Of a stretch of 64,000 bases of DNA, positions 10,110 to 21,648 are shown in pieces. The DNA lies in contig CM070559.1 in assembly GCA_036346405.1 (NCBI GenBank), positions 38,167,889 to 38,231,888 on the forward strand, in the 5' to 3' direction. Within the stretch, counting starts at the first letter, position 1. Each line of letters opens with the position of its first letter. The DNA comes from Phyllostachys edulis. Taxonomy: Eukaryota > Streptophyta > Magnoliopsida > Poales > Poaceae. Both the position numbers and the translations under genes were made by a program. The notes under the pieces are model-generated. The model was not told the DNA's origin, ran no database searches, and saw nothing but the letters and a program-made list of their open reading frames with translations.

Positions 10110-12496
10110 TGTAATACCCCATACCCCAAAAGAATTAGAAATAATTATCGGGAGAGAATCAATTGAATTAGGAGAAGAACCAAATAGAGAATATAGTTTG
10201 TAGCAGATGGAGAGAGGGGTTTTTGCTAAATCCAAACAACCTGGGCCTAGTCCATGGCCCATTAGGCCTTGTTGTGGCCAGCCTTAAGGCGGGGAGGCGC
10301 CACCTCCCCAAACCCTAGCCGCCCCACATCTCCTCCTCTCCCCTTGTGGCCGCCTCCACATCACCTCCTCTCCCCTTGTGGCTGCCTCCCCATCTCCTCT
10401 CCCCTTGCTGGTCGCCACCCCACAGGATCTTGGCGCCTCGGTGGTGGCTGCCCTGCTTGCGGCCAAGGATGTCGCCCCCTGCTGCCGGTTTTGTGGAGGA
10501 AGAAGGGAGGATGCCGATTTGTTGGCCGGCCAAGAAGAAGAAGGAAGGAGGGAAGAAGAGAGAAGAGAGGGGAAAAGGGATCATGTGGTGTCCATCACGT
10601 TCGGCAGCGGTTCGTGAAGGGTAACCCCTGTTTTCCCGCGATTAGATGCGTATTTAGTTATTTTAGCTATGTCGGTTGTTTAGATCTCATTCTGTCTAAA
10701 AGTTTGAACGGCGGTTTTCATATCTTTAGAAGCAGATTCTATGGATCCCATCTCTTAGATATAGTTGGGTTATGTCCTTAGCTTTTCATGGCCGCCAAGA
10801 ACTCCCAAATCCGATTAACGGTCAGCGAGATATGATTTTTTTAGTGTCGCTGTCCTGCTAATCTATCAGCATTCGGACAGTTTGTAGAAAACTGGGTGAA
10901 GCCATTAGTTAAATAAGAAATTAGAGTATCTTGATATAATTAAAAATGTAGGTAATTTCCATACCTTTCCAGAAAGCTAAAGAACGCAAGATTTGGACAC
11001 TCGTATCAAAAGTTATGATGGTTTTAGCGCAGTGTCCAGAGAACCCGACGTGAAATTGTTGTATTTTAAATTGGCTTGGTAGGGGTATTAGATGTCTGAT
11101 TCAGAGGGGCCCCTCAACTAGGTTTAGTTGGGGAATTTAATTACCTTTCCATAAATTCTAAGAACACCTTATTTGGACCCCTGTAGTGATAGTTATGAAT
11201 TTTAGAAGTTGACTGTCCACCGAGGGGACAGATCAACGTTTAGGAATTGGGGTTGGGATCGAGTTAGATGCGTTTGCGAGTTCGTGATTGTTGTTATATA
11301 GTTTTTTTTTGGTCCGCTACTGTCATCTTAGCGTGCGTTATAATTATTATTCAGGTGGTGGACTGGTCCCGCGGGCAGCACCTTCTGCACGTCCCTCGTT
11401 CCCTCGCGGTTAAGGCAAGTATAATTATGGATATAATATATATTATCGAATGGCATTGATTGATAATTTCTATGATTATTTGTATTGTTCATGATTGATA
11501 TGGTGATATGATTGGTAATGATCATGGTTTCTAGTGCTATGAGTATTGTGTTAATCATGGATGTTTGAAAGTTGTGAAGTCTATGATTATGAGCTTTTGT
11601 AGTATGAATAGGATATTCATATGCAATGTTGTTGCGGATGCATGTTTGTTTTAATTTAAGAATTCATACATATGCATCATGTTGGCTTATTAAAGTCTTG
11701 GTCATGTGATGACCAAGCAACTCTTGAGGTCCCCGTCATGTTAATGACGGGCTAAAGGTCCCTATGCTTGTAAAGCATGGGCTTTGGTCCCCATACTTGC
11801 GGAGTGTGGGCAATGTTCCCTATGCCAGATGGCACAGGCACGGGTGTGCATCGACGGATGCGCACTTTGCATTACCGGTAAAATGCAAAAGAGAAAGAGA
11901 AGGATAAAGATCATGTTGAGCATATTGCATAGCATGTGTGTGTAAAGTAACTGATATGTGGTTTTGTGGAGTATAGTTGATGAGTTACATGCTTGTATGC
12001 TATTGAGGCCATTTATTATATTTGCTGAGTCTTTGGACTCACCTTTTGTTGTTTGTTGTGTTTTAGGTACCTTTACGAGATCGGCATGCATGGGGGAAAG
12101 GAAGGATTAGTCTTGTTGCACTTTTGCACAAACTACCCACCATGAATGAAAGGAAAATTAATTAGAAGATGAATGAACTGTTTAAAGTAACTCTTAATGA
12201 TTATTGCTTGCTTGGAGTAAACTGTAATAAATGAATAGAAGTTTTGGATGCTCATGATCTATATCTTAGATGTTTAGTTGCTATGGATGTCATAGTAACG
12301 AATAGTCAGTTTTGATTATGTCTTGAACATATTGCAAATTGGATTATCTTTATATATTATAACTGTTTGTTGGAACCTCCGGTATAGATAACTACACAAA
12401 GGAGGTTCTGCCGAAATTTTGTAAGGTGTTTTAGTTTAATTACGTTTAATTTATTTATTTTAGTAGCATTCGAGGCCTTTGTTTGGTAGGGGTGTT

Positions 12497-12499
<3 letters not shown>
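10110..12499 (+). mobile_element. Solo LTR of a gypsy-type element
   Basis: It begins TGTAATACCCC and ends GGGTGTTACA, with TG...CA ends and the same terminal style as the gypsy LTRs at 29538 and 44150 (those read TGTAATATCCC...GGGGTGTTACA on the minus strand). The stretch 11690-11880, with its series of 'ggtccc(c)' phrases and 'gcgcatcgacggatgc', is clearly homologous to the reverse complement of 34130-34300. No primer-binding site or internal region follows, only a TA microsatellite, so it is a solo LTR. Target duplication cannot be read because both flanks are microsatellite. Confidence 0.7.

Positions 12500-12558
<59 letters not shown>
12500..12558. repeat. (TA)n microsatellite
   Basis: Pure TA dinucleotide repeat directly abutting the solo LTR end. 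Confidence 0.95.
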
Positions 12559-12561
<3 letters not shown>

Positions 12562-12725
12562 CACCTGCTTGCACTCCCGTGAGTATAAAATCCCACTTGA
12601 ATATGCCACTCAAACGAATGTATTATACTTCTTTATCATTTTCAATATACTTAAATATCAATTATAACATGCTCCAATGCGACTTGATTTAAAAAAATCA
12701 TTGGAGTTAGCTAACAAGAGACTAC

Positions 12726-12728
<3 letters not shown>
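12559..12728. mobile_element. Small MITE-like segment between two TA tracts
   Basis: The 170 bases between two TA microsatellites resemble the left half of the MITE at 30490-30887. Shared features in the same order are 'cactcccgtgagta' versus 'actcccgggtgta', 'cctttatcacttt..atactcatatac' style phrases and 'gatgctccaatgtgaa' style phrases. A diverged or truncated relative is the best explanation. Confidence 0.45.

Positions 12729-12786
<58 letters not shown>
12729..12786. repeat. (TA)n microsatellite
   Basis: Pure TA dinucleotide repeat. Open frames reading IYIYI across it are artefacts. Confidence 0.95.
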
Positions 12787-12789
<3 letters not shown>

Positions 12790-13360
12790 GACATTTCGTG
12801 AACATACACCATTCCATGCACATATGGACATAAGCCATCTGGGCTCTTCATCGCGAATCGACGGCCCAGCAAGCACGCCATGAGCGCGCTTTTTATTTTC
12901 ACCCCAGCATGCTTAGCACCGAATCATTTTCCAATCCCTCAGGCCAAATCGCCTGAGGCGACCATGGCGAGCGTCCGCGAGTGCCTCTCTGCGCTTCTCC
13001 GCCTCCCCCTTGTGCTCTGTCGGCGGCGCCGCCTCCCTCCCACCAAGCCTCCCCTCCCCCGCCCGAACGAATGAGCCGCCGCCGCCGCCAGTCCTCCGTT
13101 CGTAGAGCTCCTTCTCTTTCGCTAGGGTTCGCCGCCTTCGCCTGCGCCGCGCCGCCCATGCTGGGTGGCCTCCATGCAGCGGCGTGCGTGTGACGCGGCC
13201 TCCACGTAGGGGCAGTAGCGGGTGGAGGGACGAGCACTTCTTGTAGCAGCACGCCGAGCCCCCTCTGGGGATGCATAGGAACCTTGGAGGCGTACTCGCT
13301 GACTAGGTAACTATTGTATGAACATTGGATTTCCATGCGTAATTTCTTACTGAAATACAA
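12787..13360 (+). other. GC-rich exon-like fragment, unrecognised
   Basis: An abrupt GC-rich patch with an ATG in good context (accATGGCG, 12964) opens a 36-codon frame rich in leucine, arginine and proline (MASVRECLSALLRLPLVL...). It is followed by a second ATG (13071) in a frame ending at 13193. This looks like the first exon of a grass gene or a captured copy of one. I cannot find a splice-joined continuation or name the product. Confidence 0.3.
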
Positions 13361-15300
13361 GGGGGATCAGTATCAATATCACTGGAAGATTTTCTTGTAC
13401 TATAATGGTACCAAGGCAGTGTTGCACACCTTGTATTGATTGAATTATATCAATCTAAAATACTCTCTTTTGCGATGGCCACGAGGATCGGCGCTTTCCT
13501 CTAATCTGATCGAAAGAACGCCATATTTGGAGTGCACAAGATCTATATTGATGAATACTGGCACTCAACCACCTTGATTGGGAGGTTTGCTCCTCTGAGA
13601 CTAAACCTGAAGTTATCCAAGACTTACTGGTCCTGATGGTGAGGATGGTACTGAACGCAAACAATGAAAAAACATGCAGTCGGCAAGTTAATGAGATACA
13701 AAGGAGTAAACATTTTAGATGCATCAGAGTGCTTTTGTATTTGTAGTGTGTGTGCAGGATGGTGAGTGACATTTGAAGGTCTTTGTGTCTCTGGGTCCTT
13801 GCAATATGTAATCTTTGATTTTAAATGTATGTGCATGCTTTGGTTTGTATGAATGAATGCCAAGTTGATATCTTCTTGAGGCTTGCTTAAAGTCAGATTC
13901 TGTAACTCATAAATATAATGATCAAGTTCATCGGTGTACCAAATGAACTTAATTGATGTTGATCTCGCATGTTAATCATACGTATTTGGTCGATAAGGAA
14001 GTTTTGAGAAATCTTGATGCAAGATTCCACCGGCGGTGGATGTTGTGTCCTCAAAGCCGATCGAGTTCCATGATATCTGGAGCAGCTAATGCCAAATTTC
14101 CCAAGTTTTCCTTGTCAAGTTTTTGTGGTGTAGAGGGCCAAAGTCATACAAGTCAGATTCGACTTGATGAATAACAATACAATGCGGAAGACAAAGAAAC
14201 ACCTAACAAAAGAAGAGTAACAAATTAACACTGGGATTGCAGTACAATGAAGAAACAGAGACAAGAAAAGCATGAACTGAAACCATCTTCTCATCTACTA
14301 CAATATCAGTATTTTTTCATCAGGTTTCCTTTTCACTAGAGGGCACCTTCTCATCTGCTATGTTTATAGAAAATTGTGTGATATGCCTAACTTAATAATG
14401 AACTGAAATCCTAGTGATTAGAACCATTGAGGGGTCAGAATCTCTTGTTCTTCAATGAAGTTCCATTGTAAGTTCCTAATGTGGAATCTTAATGTGGAAC
14501 TTAATGTGATATGAAACTTAATGTGGAATCTAAATCCCAGTAGCTAGGATTGCCTCTTGTTCTTCATTGAAGTTCCATTGTAAGTTCCTATCATGGAACT
14601 GAAAATCCTAATAACTTCATAGAACTTCAAGACCTCCAAGGACATTGCTTCAAATAGTTTTAGGACTTAGCAAAAAACTGATAATGTAGCATTACATTCT
14701 CATGTTGCAATTACCTTCGTAATCAACATGGATTTACTACCACTCTTTCTTGAATTCATTTGATGATAGCCATCTAGATGCATGATGGACTGGTTGTTAA
14801 CTTGTATTTATATTCGTAAGCACTTTGTTGGAGTTACAGAACACGCATACAAATGTCAATACCAAGGTGTCGACCGAAATTTGTCATCCAAACCCAAAGA
14901 TTTCAACTAGATGAGTTCTGTGTCGATTATGGTTACGAAAATGAAATTGATTTTGGACATTCTTCTTTAATCTGCTGGGATTCCAGCCCCTCCGGTCCCG
15001 GATCATGTTCAACTTTTCTTTTTTAAATAGCATTCCATAGTGTTTATCATGTTCCTGTGACTTCGTAAGTAAACATGACAGTGAACCTCGCCAAAAAGAG
15101 GAAGTTGCTCCAAACCATATCTTCTACACGCATAGAATTTGCACACGTGAACATAATTTCGATTGTCACCATTTGCATACGTAAATGTAATCAAGACAAC
15201 ATTTGCATACGTAATCGTAACACCATTTGCATAATATTTCAAGATTCAAGACACCATTTGCATAATACGTAAATGTAAATGCCCATTTCAAGACATTATA
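13361..15300. other. Intergenic, short direct repeats only
   Basis: No gene is recognised. Two local repeats are visible. A segment around 'tcttgttcttcattgaagttccattgtaag' occurs twice (14448-14480 and 14559-14592). From about 15165 to 15285 the phrase CCATTTGCATACGTAA recurs four to five times with variation. The small ORF at 13953-14174 is unremarkable. Confidence 0.4.
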
Positions 15301-15302
15301 TT

Positions 15303-15800
15303 TCAAGATTCAATAAGCAAAAGCATCACCATTTCAAGACATTGGTGGTAGAGCGAGCGATAGAAGTGAGGACCTCGGGCGCGCGCAAGGGGCGAGTGCG
15401 AGGGGACATGGTACATCCTCCAAGCTCGGCCCCTCTTGCAAGACCGTTGAGGGAGCCAAATTTCACGCCCTAATGTCATGGCGACATCGCCGGCCTTGCC
15501 GAGCTGCCCAACCTGCGTAATCCCGAGATAACGGTGTTGAAGGTGAACAGGTCCGCGACACGCCACCGGGCGCCACTCGAAAGCCCTCTTGGCGAGGTCG
15601 ACCCTTCGGCGCCGACGAGGGCGGCGAGCAACACGCTCACCGAGAAGGTGGAGGCGCAGGTGCATGTGGTCATTGCTGGTGAGGAGGAAGGCATCGAGGT
15701 CAGCGGGTCTGCGCGGTGCATGAAGGGCGGCGCGCGGGCGAAGGCGAGGATGGCGCCGAGCAAGGTGGAAGCGAGCAGGGCTCATCGCAGGGTGGTGGCG
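15303..15800 (-). pseudogene. PPR-like gene fragment, frameshifted
   Basis: On the minus strand, different frames of one GC-rich block give DLFTFNTVISGLRRLG followed, after a shift, by QLGKAGDVAM. Together these look like one pentatricopeptide-repeat unit (xxDLFTFNTVISGLxRLGQLGKAGxV), a helical repeat found in organellar RNA-binding proteins. Upstream residues VDLAKRAF fit the end of a preceding repeat. Only one to two units are present, at least one frameshift is needed and no start or targeting peptide can be joined. This is a decayed fragment at best, and assignment is from motif shape only. Confidence 0.4.
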
Positions 15801-16206
15801 TAGGGGCTCGGTGGCGGGCGGCGCAGGGAGGAACCCTAGCTCGCTCGTGTGAGGGAATGGGGAGCGAAGGAGCTAGCTCGGCAGGGGGTGGGCTAACGAA
15901 GAAAAGGATTCGCATGGGGCGATGTAGGGGCAGCAGGACGGCGACTAGCTTCTCGGCCAGCGAGGGCACATGCACTGCAGCAGGCGGCGACGCTGGGCGG
16001 GCGGCGAACCCTAGCGCCGAGCTGCGCTATGAAGGGGATTAGGGACGACCGAGTGGTGTCGGGGGAAAGAGGCGGGGGTGTTTTCGCAAAAGTGCCGACG
16101 GGTGGAGGGAGGCTCGATCTGCACCGTTGCTTGCGCGAGGGAGGGCCAGGATGGATTATGTGCACATGTCCACAGATGTGGGCATGTGCACCAGATATGC
16201 CGCCAT
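15801..16206. other. GC-rich sequence, no gene recognised
   Basis: This continues the GC-rich block of the PPR-like fragment and may be its upstream region (minus strand). Overlapping low-complexity frames exist on both strands without recognisable domains. Confidence 0.3.
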
Positions 16207-16417
16207 ATAGTGCTAATAGATAATTCAGTGATAATGTGCTAATGCCAATCTTGACCGTTGGATCTGAATCTTGACTGTTGGAGGTGGAAGCATACAGGGT
16301 GTTTAATGAAGGCGCATTGGAGGTAGGAGCATGCAAGATGATTAAATAGTTTGGAGGTGGGAGCCTACATTAATCTTGGTTGTTCAATCTAGATCCAACG
16401 GTCAAGATTAACATTAG

Positions 16418-16424
<7 letters not shown>
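16207..16424. mobile_element. MITE with terminal inverted repeats (TATAGTGCTAAT)
   Basis: The left end TATAGTGCTAAT (16207-16218) is mirrored by ATTAGCACTATA (16413-16424). Within the arms, 'tgctaatgccaatcttgaccgttgga' is mirrored by 'tccaacggtcaagattaacattagca', giving an imperfect stem of about 50 bases. There is no coding potential. The right end abuts a TA tract, so the target duplication is not clear. The superfamily is unassigned. Confidence 0.75.

Positions 16425-16472
<48 letters not shown>
16425..16472. repeat. (TA)n(GA)n microsatellite
   Basis: TA dinucleotides run directly into GA dinucleotides, at the broken left edge of a CACTA end. Confidence 0.9.
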
Positions 16473-16732
16473 TCATCACACACAGTTTCATCTACAAACC
16501 GTCTGTGATACATCAACTATCACATACGATTTTATTTACAAACCGTCTGTGATAGTCAACTATCACAGATGGTTCTGAGTTAATAACCGTCTGTGATAGT
16601 ATGCATCACAGACGGTTCGAAAACCGTCTGCGTTGACCTCATATTATTACTGACTCATAAATTCAGATGGCTCACGAAATCGTCTGTGATGATATTTTTG
16701 AACCGTCTCTAAATACCTTTTCTGTAATAGTG
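16473..16732. mobile_element. Truncated CACTA terminus of the KNOX-carrying family
   Basis: It holds repeated CACAGACGGTT / AACCGTCTGTGAT units and ends CTTTTCTGTAATAGTG at 16732, matching the right end of the element at 7487-8824 (including the phrase around 'gatgacctcat...actcagatggctcac'). The other end, the central KNOX portion and the target duplication are missing. Confidence 0.8.
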
Positions 16733-16951
16733 AGGCCCTCAGAGACCGAATTGTTCTTGTGTTTGGAAATGTTGTAAAGCGCCAGAGCCATGTCCATCGG
16801 TCTGTGCTTCTTGAGCCACACGTACTTCCAGAAATAGGTTCGTCGGCCATTGCCAACTTTTGGAATGTATATAGGTGGCAATAAACCGACACCTATAGAC
16901 GTACATGTTCTCACACTACATATTCCGATCCTAGAGATTTACCTCAAAATG
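16672..16951 (-). pseudogene. Possible LINE reverse-transcriptase C-terminal fragment (zf-RVT-like)
   Basis: The minus frame reads VGNGRRTYFWKYVWL...MALALYNISKHKN. This resembles the zf-RVT motif near the C-terminus of plant LINE reverse transcriptases (xGNGxxTxFWxDxWL...PxLYNIxxxKN). About 85 bases next to it (16860-16940, minus) are nearly identical to 48563-48650. The hAT element at 16960 inserted just upstream. The family call is tentative. Confidence 0.4.
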
Positions 16952-16959
16952 TTGCCAGG

Positions 16960-18310
16960 CAGTGGCGGAGCCAGGATTTCAATAAGCCTTGGGCCTAAAA
17001 CTAAGGAGCTATAAGTCTATAATTAACGTTAAATACTATCAACACTGAGGCATAACAAAAATACAATACAAAGACACAATCGAAATAAAATTTGAATTCT
17101 ATGTTTAACCATACGACAAAATAGATAAAACATAACAAAAAAAAACCTGATTACGAGCAGAGCTAGTCCAGTAACGTCGTCTAGAAAGCTCAACTTCATC
17201 AAGTCTATAATATGCTGGATCCCTTGATGCAATTGAGATTGTCTTTTCTAACTCATCCACCTTTCAAAATAAAACAACACTAGTTAGATTGACCAGAATA
17301 ATTGTACATGAATAAGGAATAGATACCCCTATTAAAAGATAAATATAATATATCAGATGCACCAACAACAAATAGTAACGACATTAGCAAAGATTTATGG
17401 CACTGTTATGATCTGTTGTCATACTAAACTTCATAAATCATAACTCTTTAACTCATACAGGTGCTTCTTCTTTGCTTCTCCCTCAATTCCCATTCCCCAC
17501 TCCACATCTCACCTTCCTCCACTCCTAGCACCGCCACTCCCCCACGGCTCCCCTCCGGCCGCCCGCTCCTGGCGCCGCCATCGCTTCTTGCTGTCCCGCC
17601 ACCTAAGCTGCTGCCCCAAGGCCTCCCCCTCGGCGTCTCGTCGCTTGCCGGCTCGGCGCCTAGCGCCGCCGCCTCTGCTCCTCCCTCCCCGGCCTCCCCG
17701 GCGTGGCTGGCTGGCCTCGGCTCTCCCTCCGGCTCCTCCTGCTCCTCCTGCTCCTGGCCCCCTTTCCCGGCTCGGCCCCAAGCTTGGCATGCCCTGGTCC
17801 CCAGCGCCTCCCCGTGCCACCTACGGCCGGCTCGGCCACTGGCCGCCTCCGGCCTACGCGTCGCTCCCTAGCCCGGCGGAGAGGAGGTGGTGGGGCGGCC
17901 GGCCGTAGAGAGGAGAAGAGGCGGGGGCGGTGCCGGCCTCAGGGCTCCGGGTGAGCCGTGAGGAGAGGAGGCACTAGCCACTAGGCGGCGCCGTGGCGGA
18001 GAGGAGGCGGTGGGGCGGCCGGCTGCGGAGAGGAGGAGGACTGGAGGAGCGCTCGGGCCTCGCCGCCTCGGGGAACTACTAGGGGAGGAAGGTGAGGACC
18101 GAAGGGCGAAGGCGGCTCGGGGAAGACCGAATCACCGAAGGGAGAAGGCGGCTAGGGCTCCCCGCCTCCCCCTGGGCGCTGGTCCCTCACACGCTGGGCT
18201 GGCCGGCTGGCTGGGCCGGCTTGGAGCTGGGCTAGCCGCCTGGGCCTCGGCCGGCTGGTAAATGTCGGGCCTAACACTGTGTATCGGCCCGAGGCCCATC
18301 TCCACCCCTG
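16960..18310 (-). mobile_element. Non-autonomous hAT element with captured syntaxin-61 exon
   Basis: The ends are CAGTGGCGGAGCC at 16960 and, complementary, CTCCACCCCTG at 18310, a short imperfect inverted repeat of the CAG.GG type seen in hAT elements. An exact 8-base duplication TTGCCAGG flanks it (16952-16959 and 18311-18318), the target-site length expected for hAT. The left third is AT-rich and holds a spliced-looking exon on the minus strand (17147-17260). The right two thirds are very GC-rich, with low-complexity open frames on both strands that I do not take as genes. No transposase is present. The element is 1351 bases. Confidence 0.9.
17147..17260 (-). pseudogene. Captured syntaxin-61 (SYP61) exon
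   Basis: The 114-base block on the minus strand is bounded by ...gaaag| and |gttttt, i.e. intact AG and GT splice dinucleotides. It translates without interruption to 38 residues including VDELEKTISIASRDPAYY, LDEVELSRRR and WTSSARNQ. This is the N-terminal Syntaxin-6/SYP61 helical segment of plant SYP61 (a trans-Golgi SNARE), which in Arabidopsis reads VDELEKAI...DPSWYGIDEAELEKRRRWTSNARTQV. Only this exon is recognisable. The SNARE motif and membrane anchor are absent, so it is a transduplicated fragment rather than a gene. It sits inside the hAT element with TTGCCAGG target duplications. Confidence 0.8.
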
Positions 18311-18318
18311 TTGCCAGG

Positions 18319-19479
18319 TGAATTTCACATGCCTCGCATCACCTTCATCCATGTACTACAACATTTCTAAGCAATGCACACCTATTGTCTAACATATTGT
18401 TTGTCTAAATCATACAATGCAAGGCTTACATGCGATTCCAATAGCTGTCATCTTTTCAAAAGCCTGAATACTTCCTGAGTATCAATTTTAGATCAAACTG
18501 TCCAAATCTGTACCCGGTGCTTGATAAGGAAATGAAAAATGTCCATGGGTGAGATATGTAATGCACAATTCATAGAGCAACCAAAAAGTGTAAACTCGTA
18601 GGGATCATATTGAAATTCCGGAATAGTTTGAATTGAGGGCTGACGTTATAATTATCCTGGGGAATGGCATGGGTTATCCATAGAACAGAATATGTATTTA
18701 TGAAAATGCCCCCAAGCTCCACAACATGTTGGACAACACATGCTCGTGCCCGCCTTCCTTTTTTCGTTTTTCCCCTTCTTCCTCCGTAGCCTGTTACGGA
18801 GATGCGTTACGGAAGTCCTGGGATTTTTATGATCTAGGGTAACTTAATTCACACGCAACGGAACTCTTCCCCGATAGTATCTTTTGTACCTCTGATAATT
18901 CCAACACGTTTTCTTAGAAAATCTTGGAGCCAAAATGCAAAGCACAAAGAAACCTTGGTGTGTTTTAGGATGCTTTTAAATTTCACATTGATCATCGTAC
19001 GCCCATCGTTCCATAGTAATCACTTCAGAAACTATAGACTCAATTTGGGAACAGTTAGTTAGGCAACGGATCAAAAACCTCTTCTCAATGTGACAATTTT
19101 TAGCCTTGTTGGTGAAGATTTTACAGTTAAAATCCCCTGGAGACGTACGTGCGTCAATCGATGCGTTTGTACGAGCTAACAAAGATCTGCATGTTTCACC
19201 CAAAAGGAGCAGAGATTTGCAGGGTTATGTAACGACAAACGGCGACCGGATTCACAGCTTCCTTGTTTGTTTTCCGCGTATTTTTCTGAATGATCCATAC
19301 CTATCAAGAGGATGATGTTATCTATCTCGAGACGTAGCTATCGCTTCGTGCGTCGACATGCATGAAAACTTCTCGAGGAGTTTTGGGCTAAAATGGCATA
19401 AGTTGACAACCTAAGCAAAATAGTCCTCTCTTCACATTAAATATAAAAATAGTATCTTCTCGAGGAGAGATGTCTCTGG
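18319..19479. other. Intergenic DNA without recognised features
   Basis: No gene is recognised. ORFs at 18976-19203 (minus) and 19106-19315 (plus) overlap each other and match nothing I know. The palindromic phrase tctcgaggaga occurs near 19365 and 19456, with 'ctcgaggag' in between. Confidence 0.35.
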
Positions 19480-20447
19480 CCCCTCGTTGTGGTCGGATAA
19501 AGTAAGTGCATGAAGATGCCATTAGTGGTCGAAGTGTCCATGGATGACACAACATCTCACTTGGAGTTCAACTAGATATCATGAGGCAAAAGGAAAATAC
19601 ACGAGAAGGTCTTTCAGTTCGATCAGATATGGACTAGTCTTATGGAGATACAAGCTGGTCGTAGGCTGGTCGAACATGACCACTAAGTAGTCGAAATCTG
19701 GTCGTAAAGAGTTACGAATTGGTCGAGACCAAATATGAACTGGTCGTATAGAGATACGAGCTGGTCGTCAGTGATATGGATCTGGTCGTGGATCATATTG
19801 CATTAAGGTTCGTCCGATATATTTTATGTGTGTTTGTGAATCGTTATGTGCTACTAGGTACCGCTAACGACTCGTGGTCGAAAAAGAGTTTCCGAGTTAC
19901 AACCGATTACATATGAACCTATAGAGGCGCACACTTAAAAGGCTAGGATTTGATTTGGATAGTGATTCGAATTCTTATAGGCCATGAGTTCCTAATGGAC
20001 CTTAAGTTTGAGACACATTATGGATGCCTATATAAAGAGGGGCAGTGGCATGGGATGTGATGATCTTTTGGAAGAACTCCCAAAACCCTAATAGCCACGC
20101 CTTCCTCGACCACGCCGCAGTCACTAGCACTCTAGCGCGTGGTGTCTTTGCCCCGTATGTGTGGATACCTTGTGGGTGTTGTTACGAAGCATTAGCACTA
20201 GGACAATCCGCAACTCGTGACGTGCAAAGGTTGCTGGAGGAGACAATCGACTCGCAAGGACACTGGATGATCGACTACAACCACTTCATCGACGCGCTCT
20301 ACGTTGGATCAGGATTCTCCAACTCTTTTTCCGCTGCATTATGCGTCTAGTGGTAACGATCTGTGATCTTCTACTTGCATGGCTTCCTGGTTTACGTGGT
20401 AGAATTTTTTGAATTGTTAACTAGCGTAGCCTACCCGTATTCCAACA
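19480..20447 (+). mobile_element. 5' LTR (partial) of Angela-like copia
   Basis: This segment is homologous, in the same order, to 49300-50305. Shared parts include 'ctcgttgtggtcggataaagtaagtgcatg', a run of 'ctggtcgta...gagatacga' phrases, the TATA region, a leader with 'cgactacaaccacttcatcgacgc' and the end 'gtagcctacccgtattccaaca'. It lacks the first roughly 560 bases present in the downstream LTR (48740-49300). Its TATA box (CTATATAAAGAGG, 20029-20041) and position upstream of the plus-strand gag support a 5' LTR. Confidence 0.6.
20029..20041 (+). promoter_or_regulatory. TATA box of the copia 5' LTR
   Basis: CTATATAAAGAGG precedes a leader; the equivalent place in the downstream LTR (about 49868-49885) is eroded to a T-rich run. 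Confidence 0.5.
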
Positions 20448-20640
20448 ACTACGATGGTGACGGCGATGCGAGCAAGTAGGCGACAATCTAACCATAGCAG
20501 CAAGGGGAATTCCTGGTATCTTTACGGTTTTGAATGGATATTGTTGTCCCGTTTGATTATCGGCAGATGTGTGAATCGTACTCGCTTATGCCCATGAGTT
20601 CGGTCGATTCTGAATAATGCTTAGTACCAACATTTGTTTA
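20448..20640. other. Retroelement leader sequence, no gene
   Basis: This sits between the copia LTR end and the next copia remnant. No clear primer-binding site follows the LTR, so the junction is probably rearranged. Confidence 0.3.
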
Positions 20641-21648
20641 GTTCCTCTTTGATTAATTTATTTACTGCCTACGAAATATTGCAAGGATTGAAATGGCTTA
20701 TACGACTATCAGGATGACACATTTAAGGAGATAGCTGTTAGATTATCGTAGTCGTCGTAGGAAAATACCAAACCAGTCACACACAGTAGACACAATGGGA
20801 GACAAAATATGGTGCAATCTATTTTTTTTATTGCTATCAATCTCTTCTTGTACATGGAAGTGTCCTATTTATATACTAAACCCACCAGGGGCACTTTAGT
20901 TATTTGCTTACAAAACCCTTAAAGCTATGGATTTCGTAACACTCCTCCTTGGGCGAATATTGCGTCATACACATGTCTCGTAAAAAAAAACTCCTCCTAA
21001 AAACTTAGTGGGGAAAAAAGGATGAAGAAAAGAGTACATTGCATCTATAAACTTTAATACACTTGTTGCTCATTAAAAACCTTCATATGATAAACGTTCA
21101 ATAAAACTCGCTAAGGGAAAAAGACTACAACATTTAATCTTCTAGATTCAATCTTTAGGATTTAATGTAAAACCTTCATGACCTTGGTAAGGGTTGTGAT
21201 TCAGGGGATTACTCCCCCTGAACTCTGCAACTCTCTAAGTTGTCTCATTCCAATTTTACGAGCACATATTTGAAAACTGGATGAGGGCACAGACTTAGTG
21301 AATAAATCAACTAGATTTGCACAAGACTTAGTTTGCAGAATCTTCACCTCTCCGTTTTTTTGGAGTTCATGATGATAGAAGAGTTTGGGGTAATATGCTT
21401 TGAGATATTGCTCTTAACATAACCCGTTTGCCTTTGCACAGCACAAGAAGCATTATCTTCAGAGATATATAATCGTAGGAGTATCGACGGTGTTAATGCC
21501 ACAAGACTTCTGGATATGGCTAATCACTCGTTTGAGCCAAACACATTCATATGTGGCTTCATATAGTGTTATAATCTCTGGGTGATTGGTACAAGTAACT
21601 AGCAAATGTATGCTTAAATGATCGCCAAGAAATTGTTGTACCACCATA

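Noticed and set aside
15476..15803. 89- and 95-codon frames on both strands in the GC-rich island
   Set aside because: Only one short stretch is PPR-like; the remaining frames are composition-driven and mutually overlapping.
17461..18261. Several GC-rich frames in the hAT element (up to 136 codons)
   Set aside because: Present in multiple frames on both strands with Ala/Pro/Ser/Arg-rich composition; no recognisable domain or splice-supported structure.
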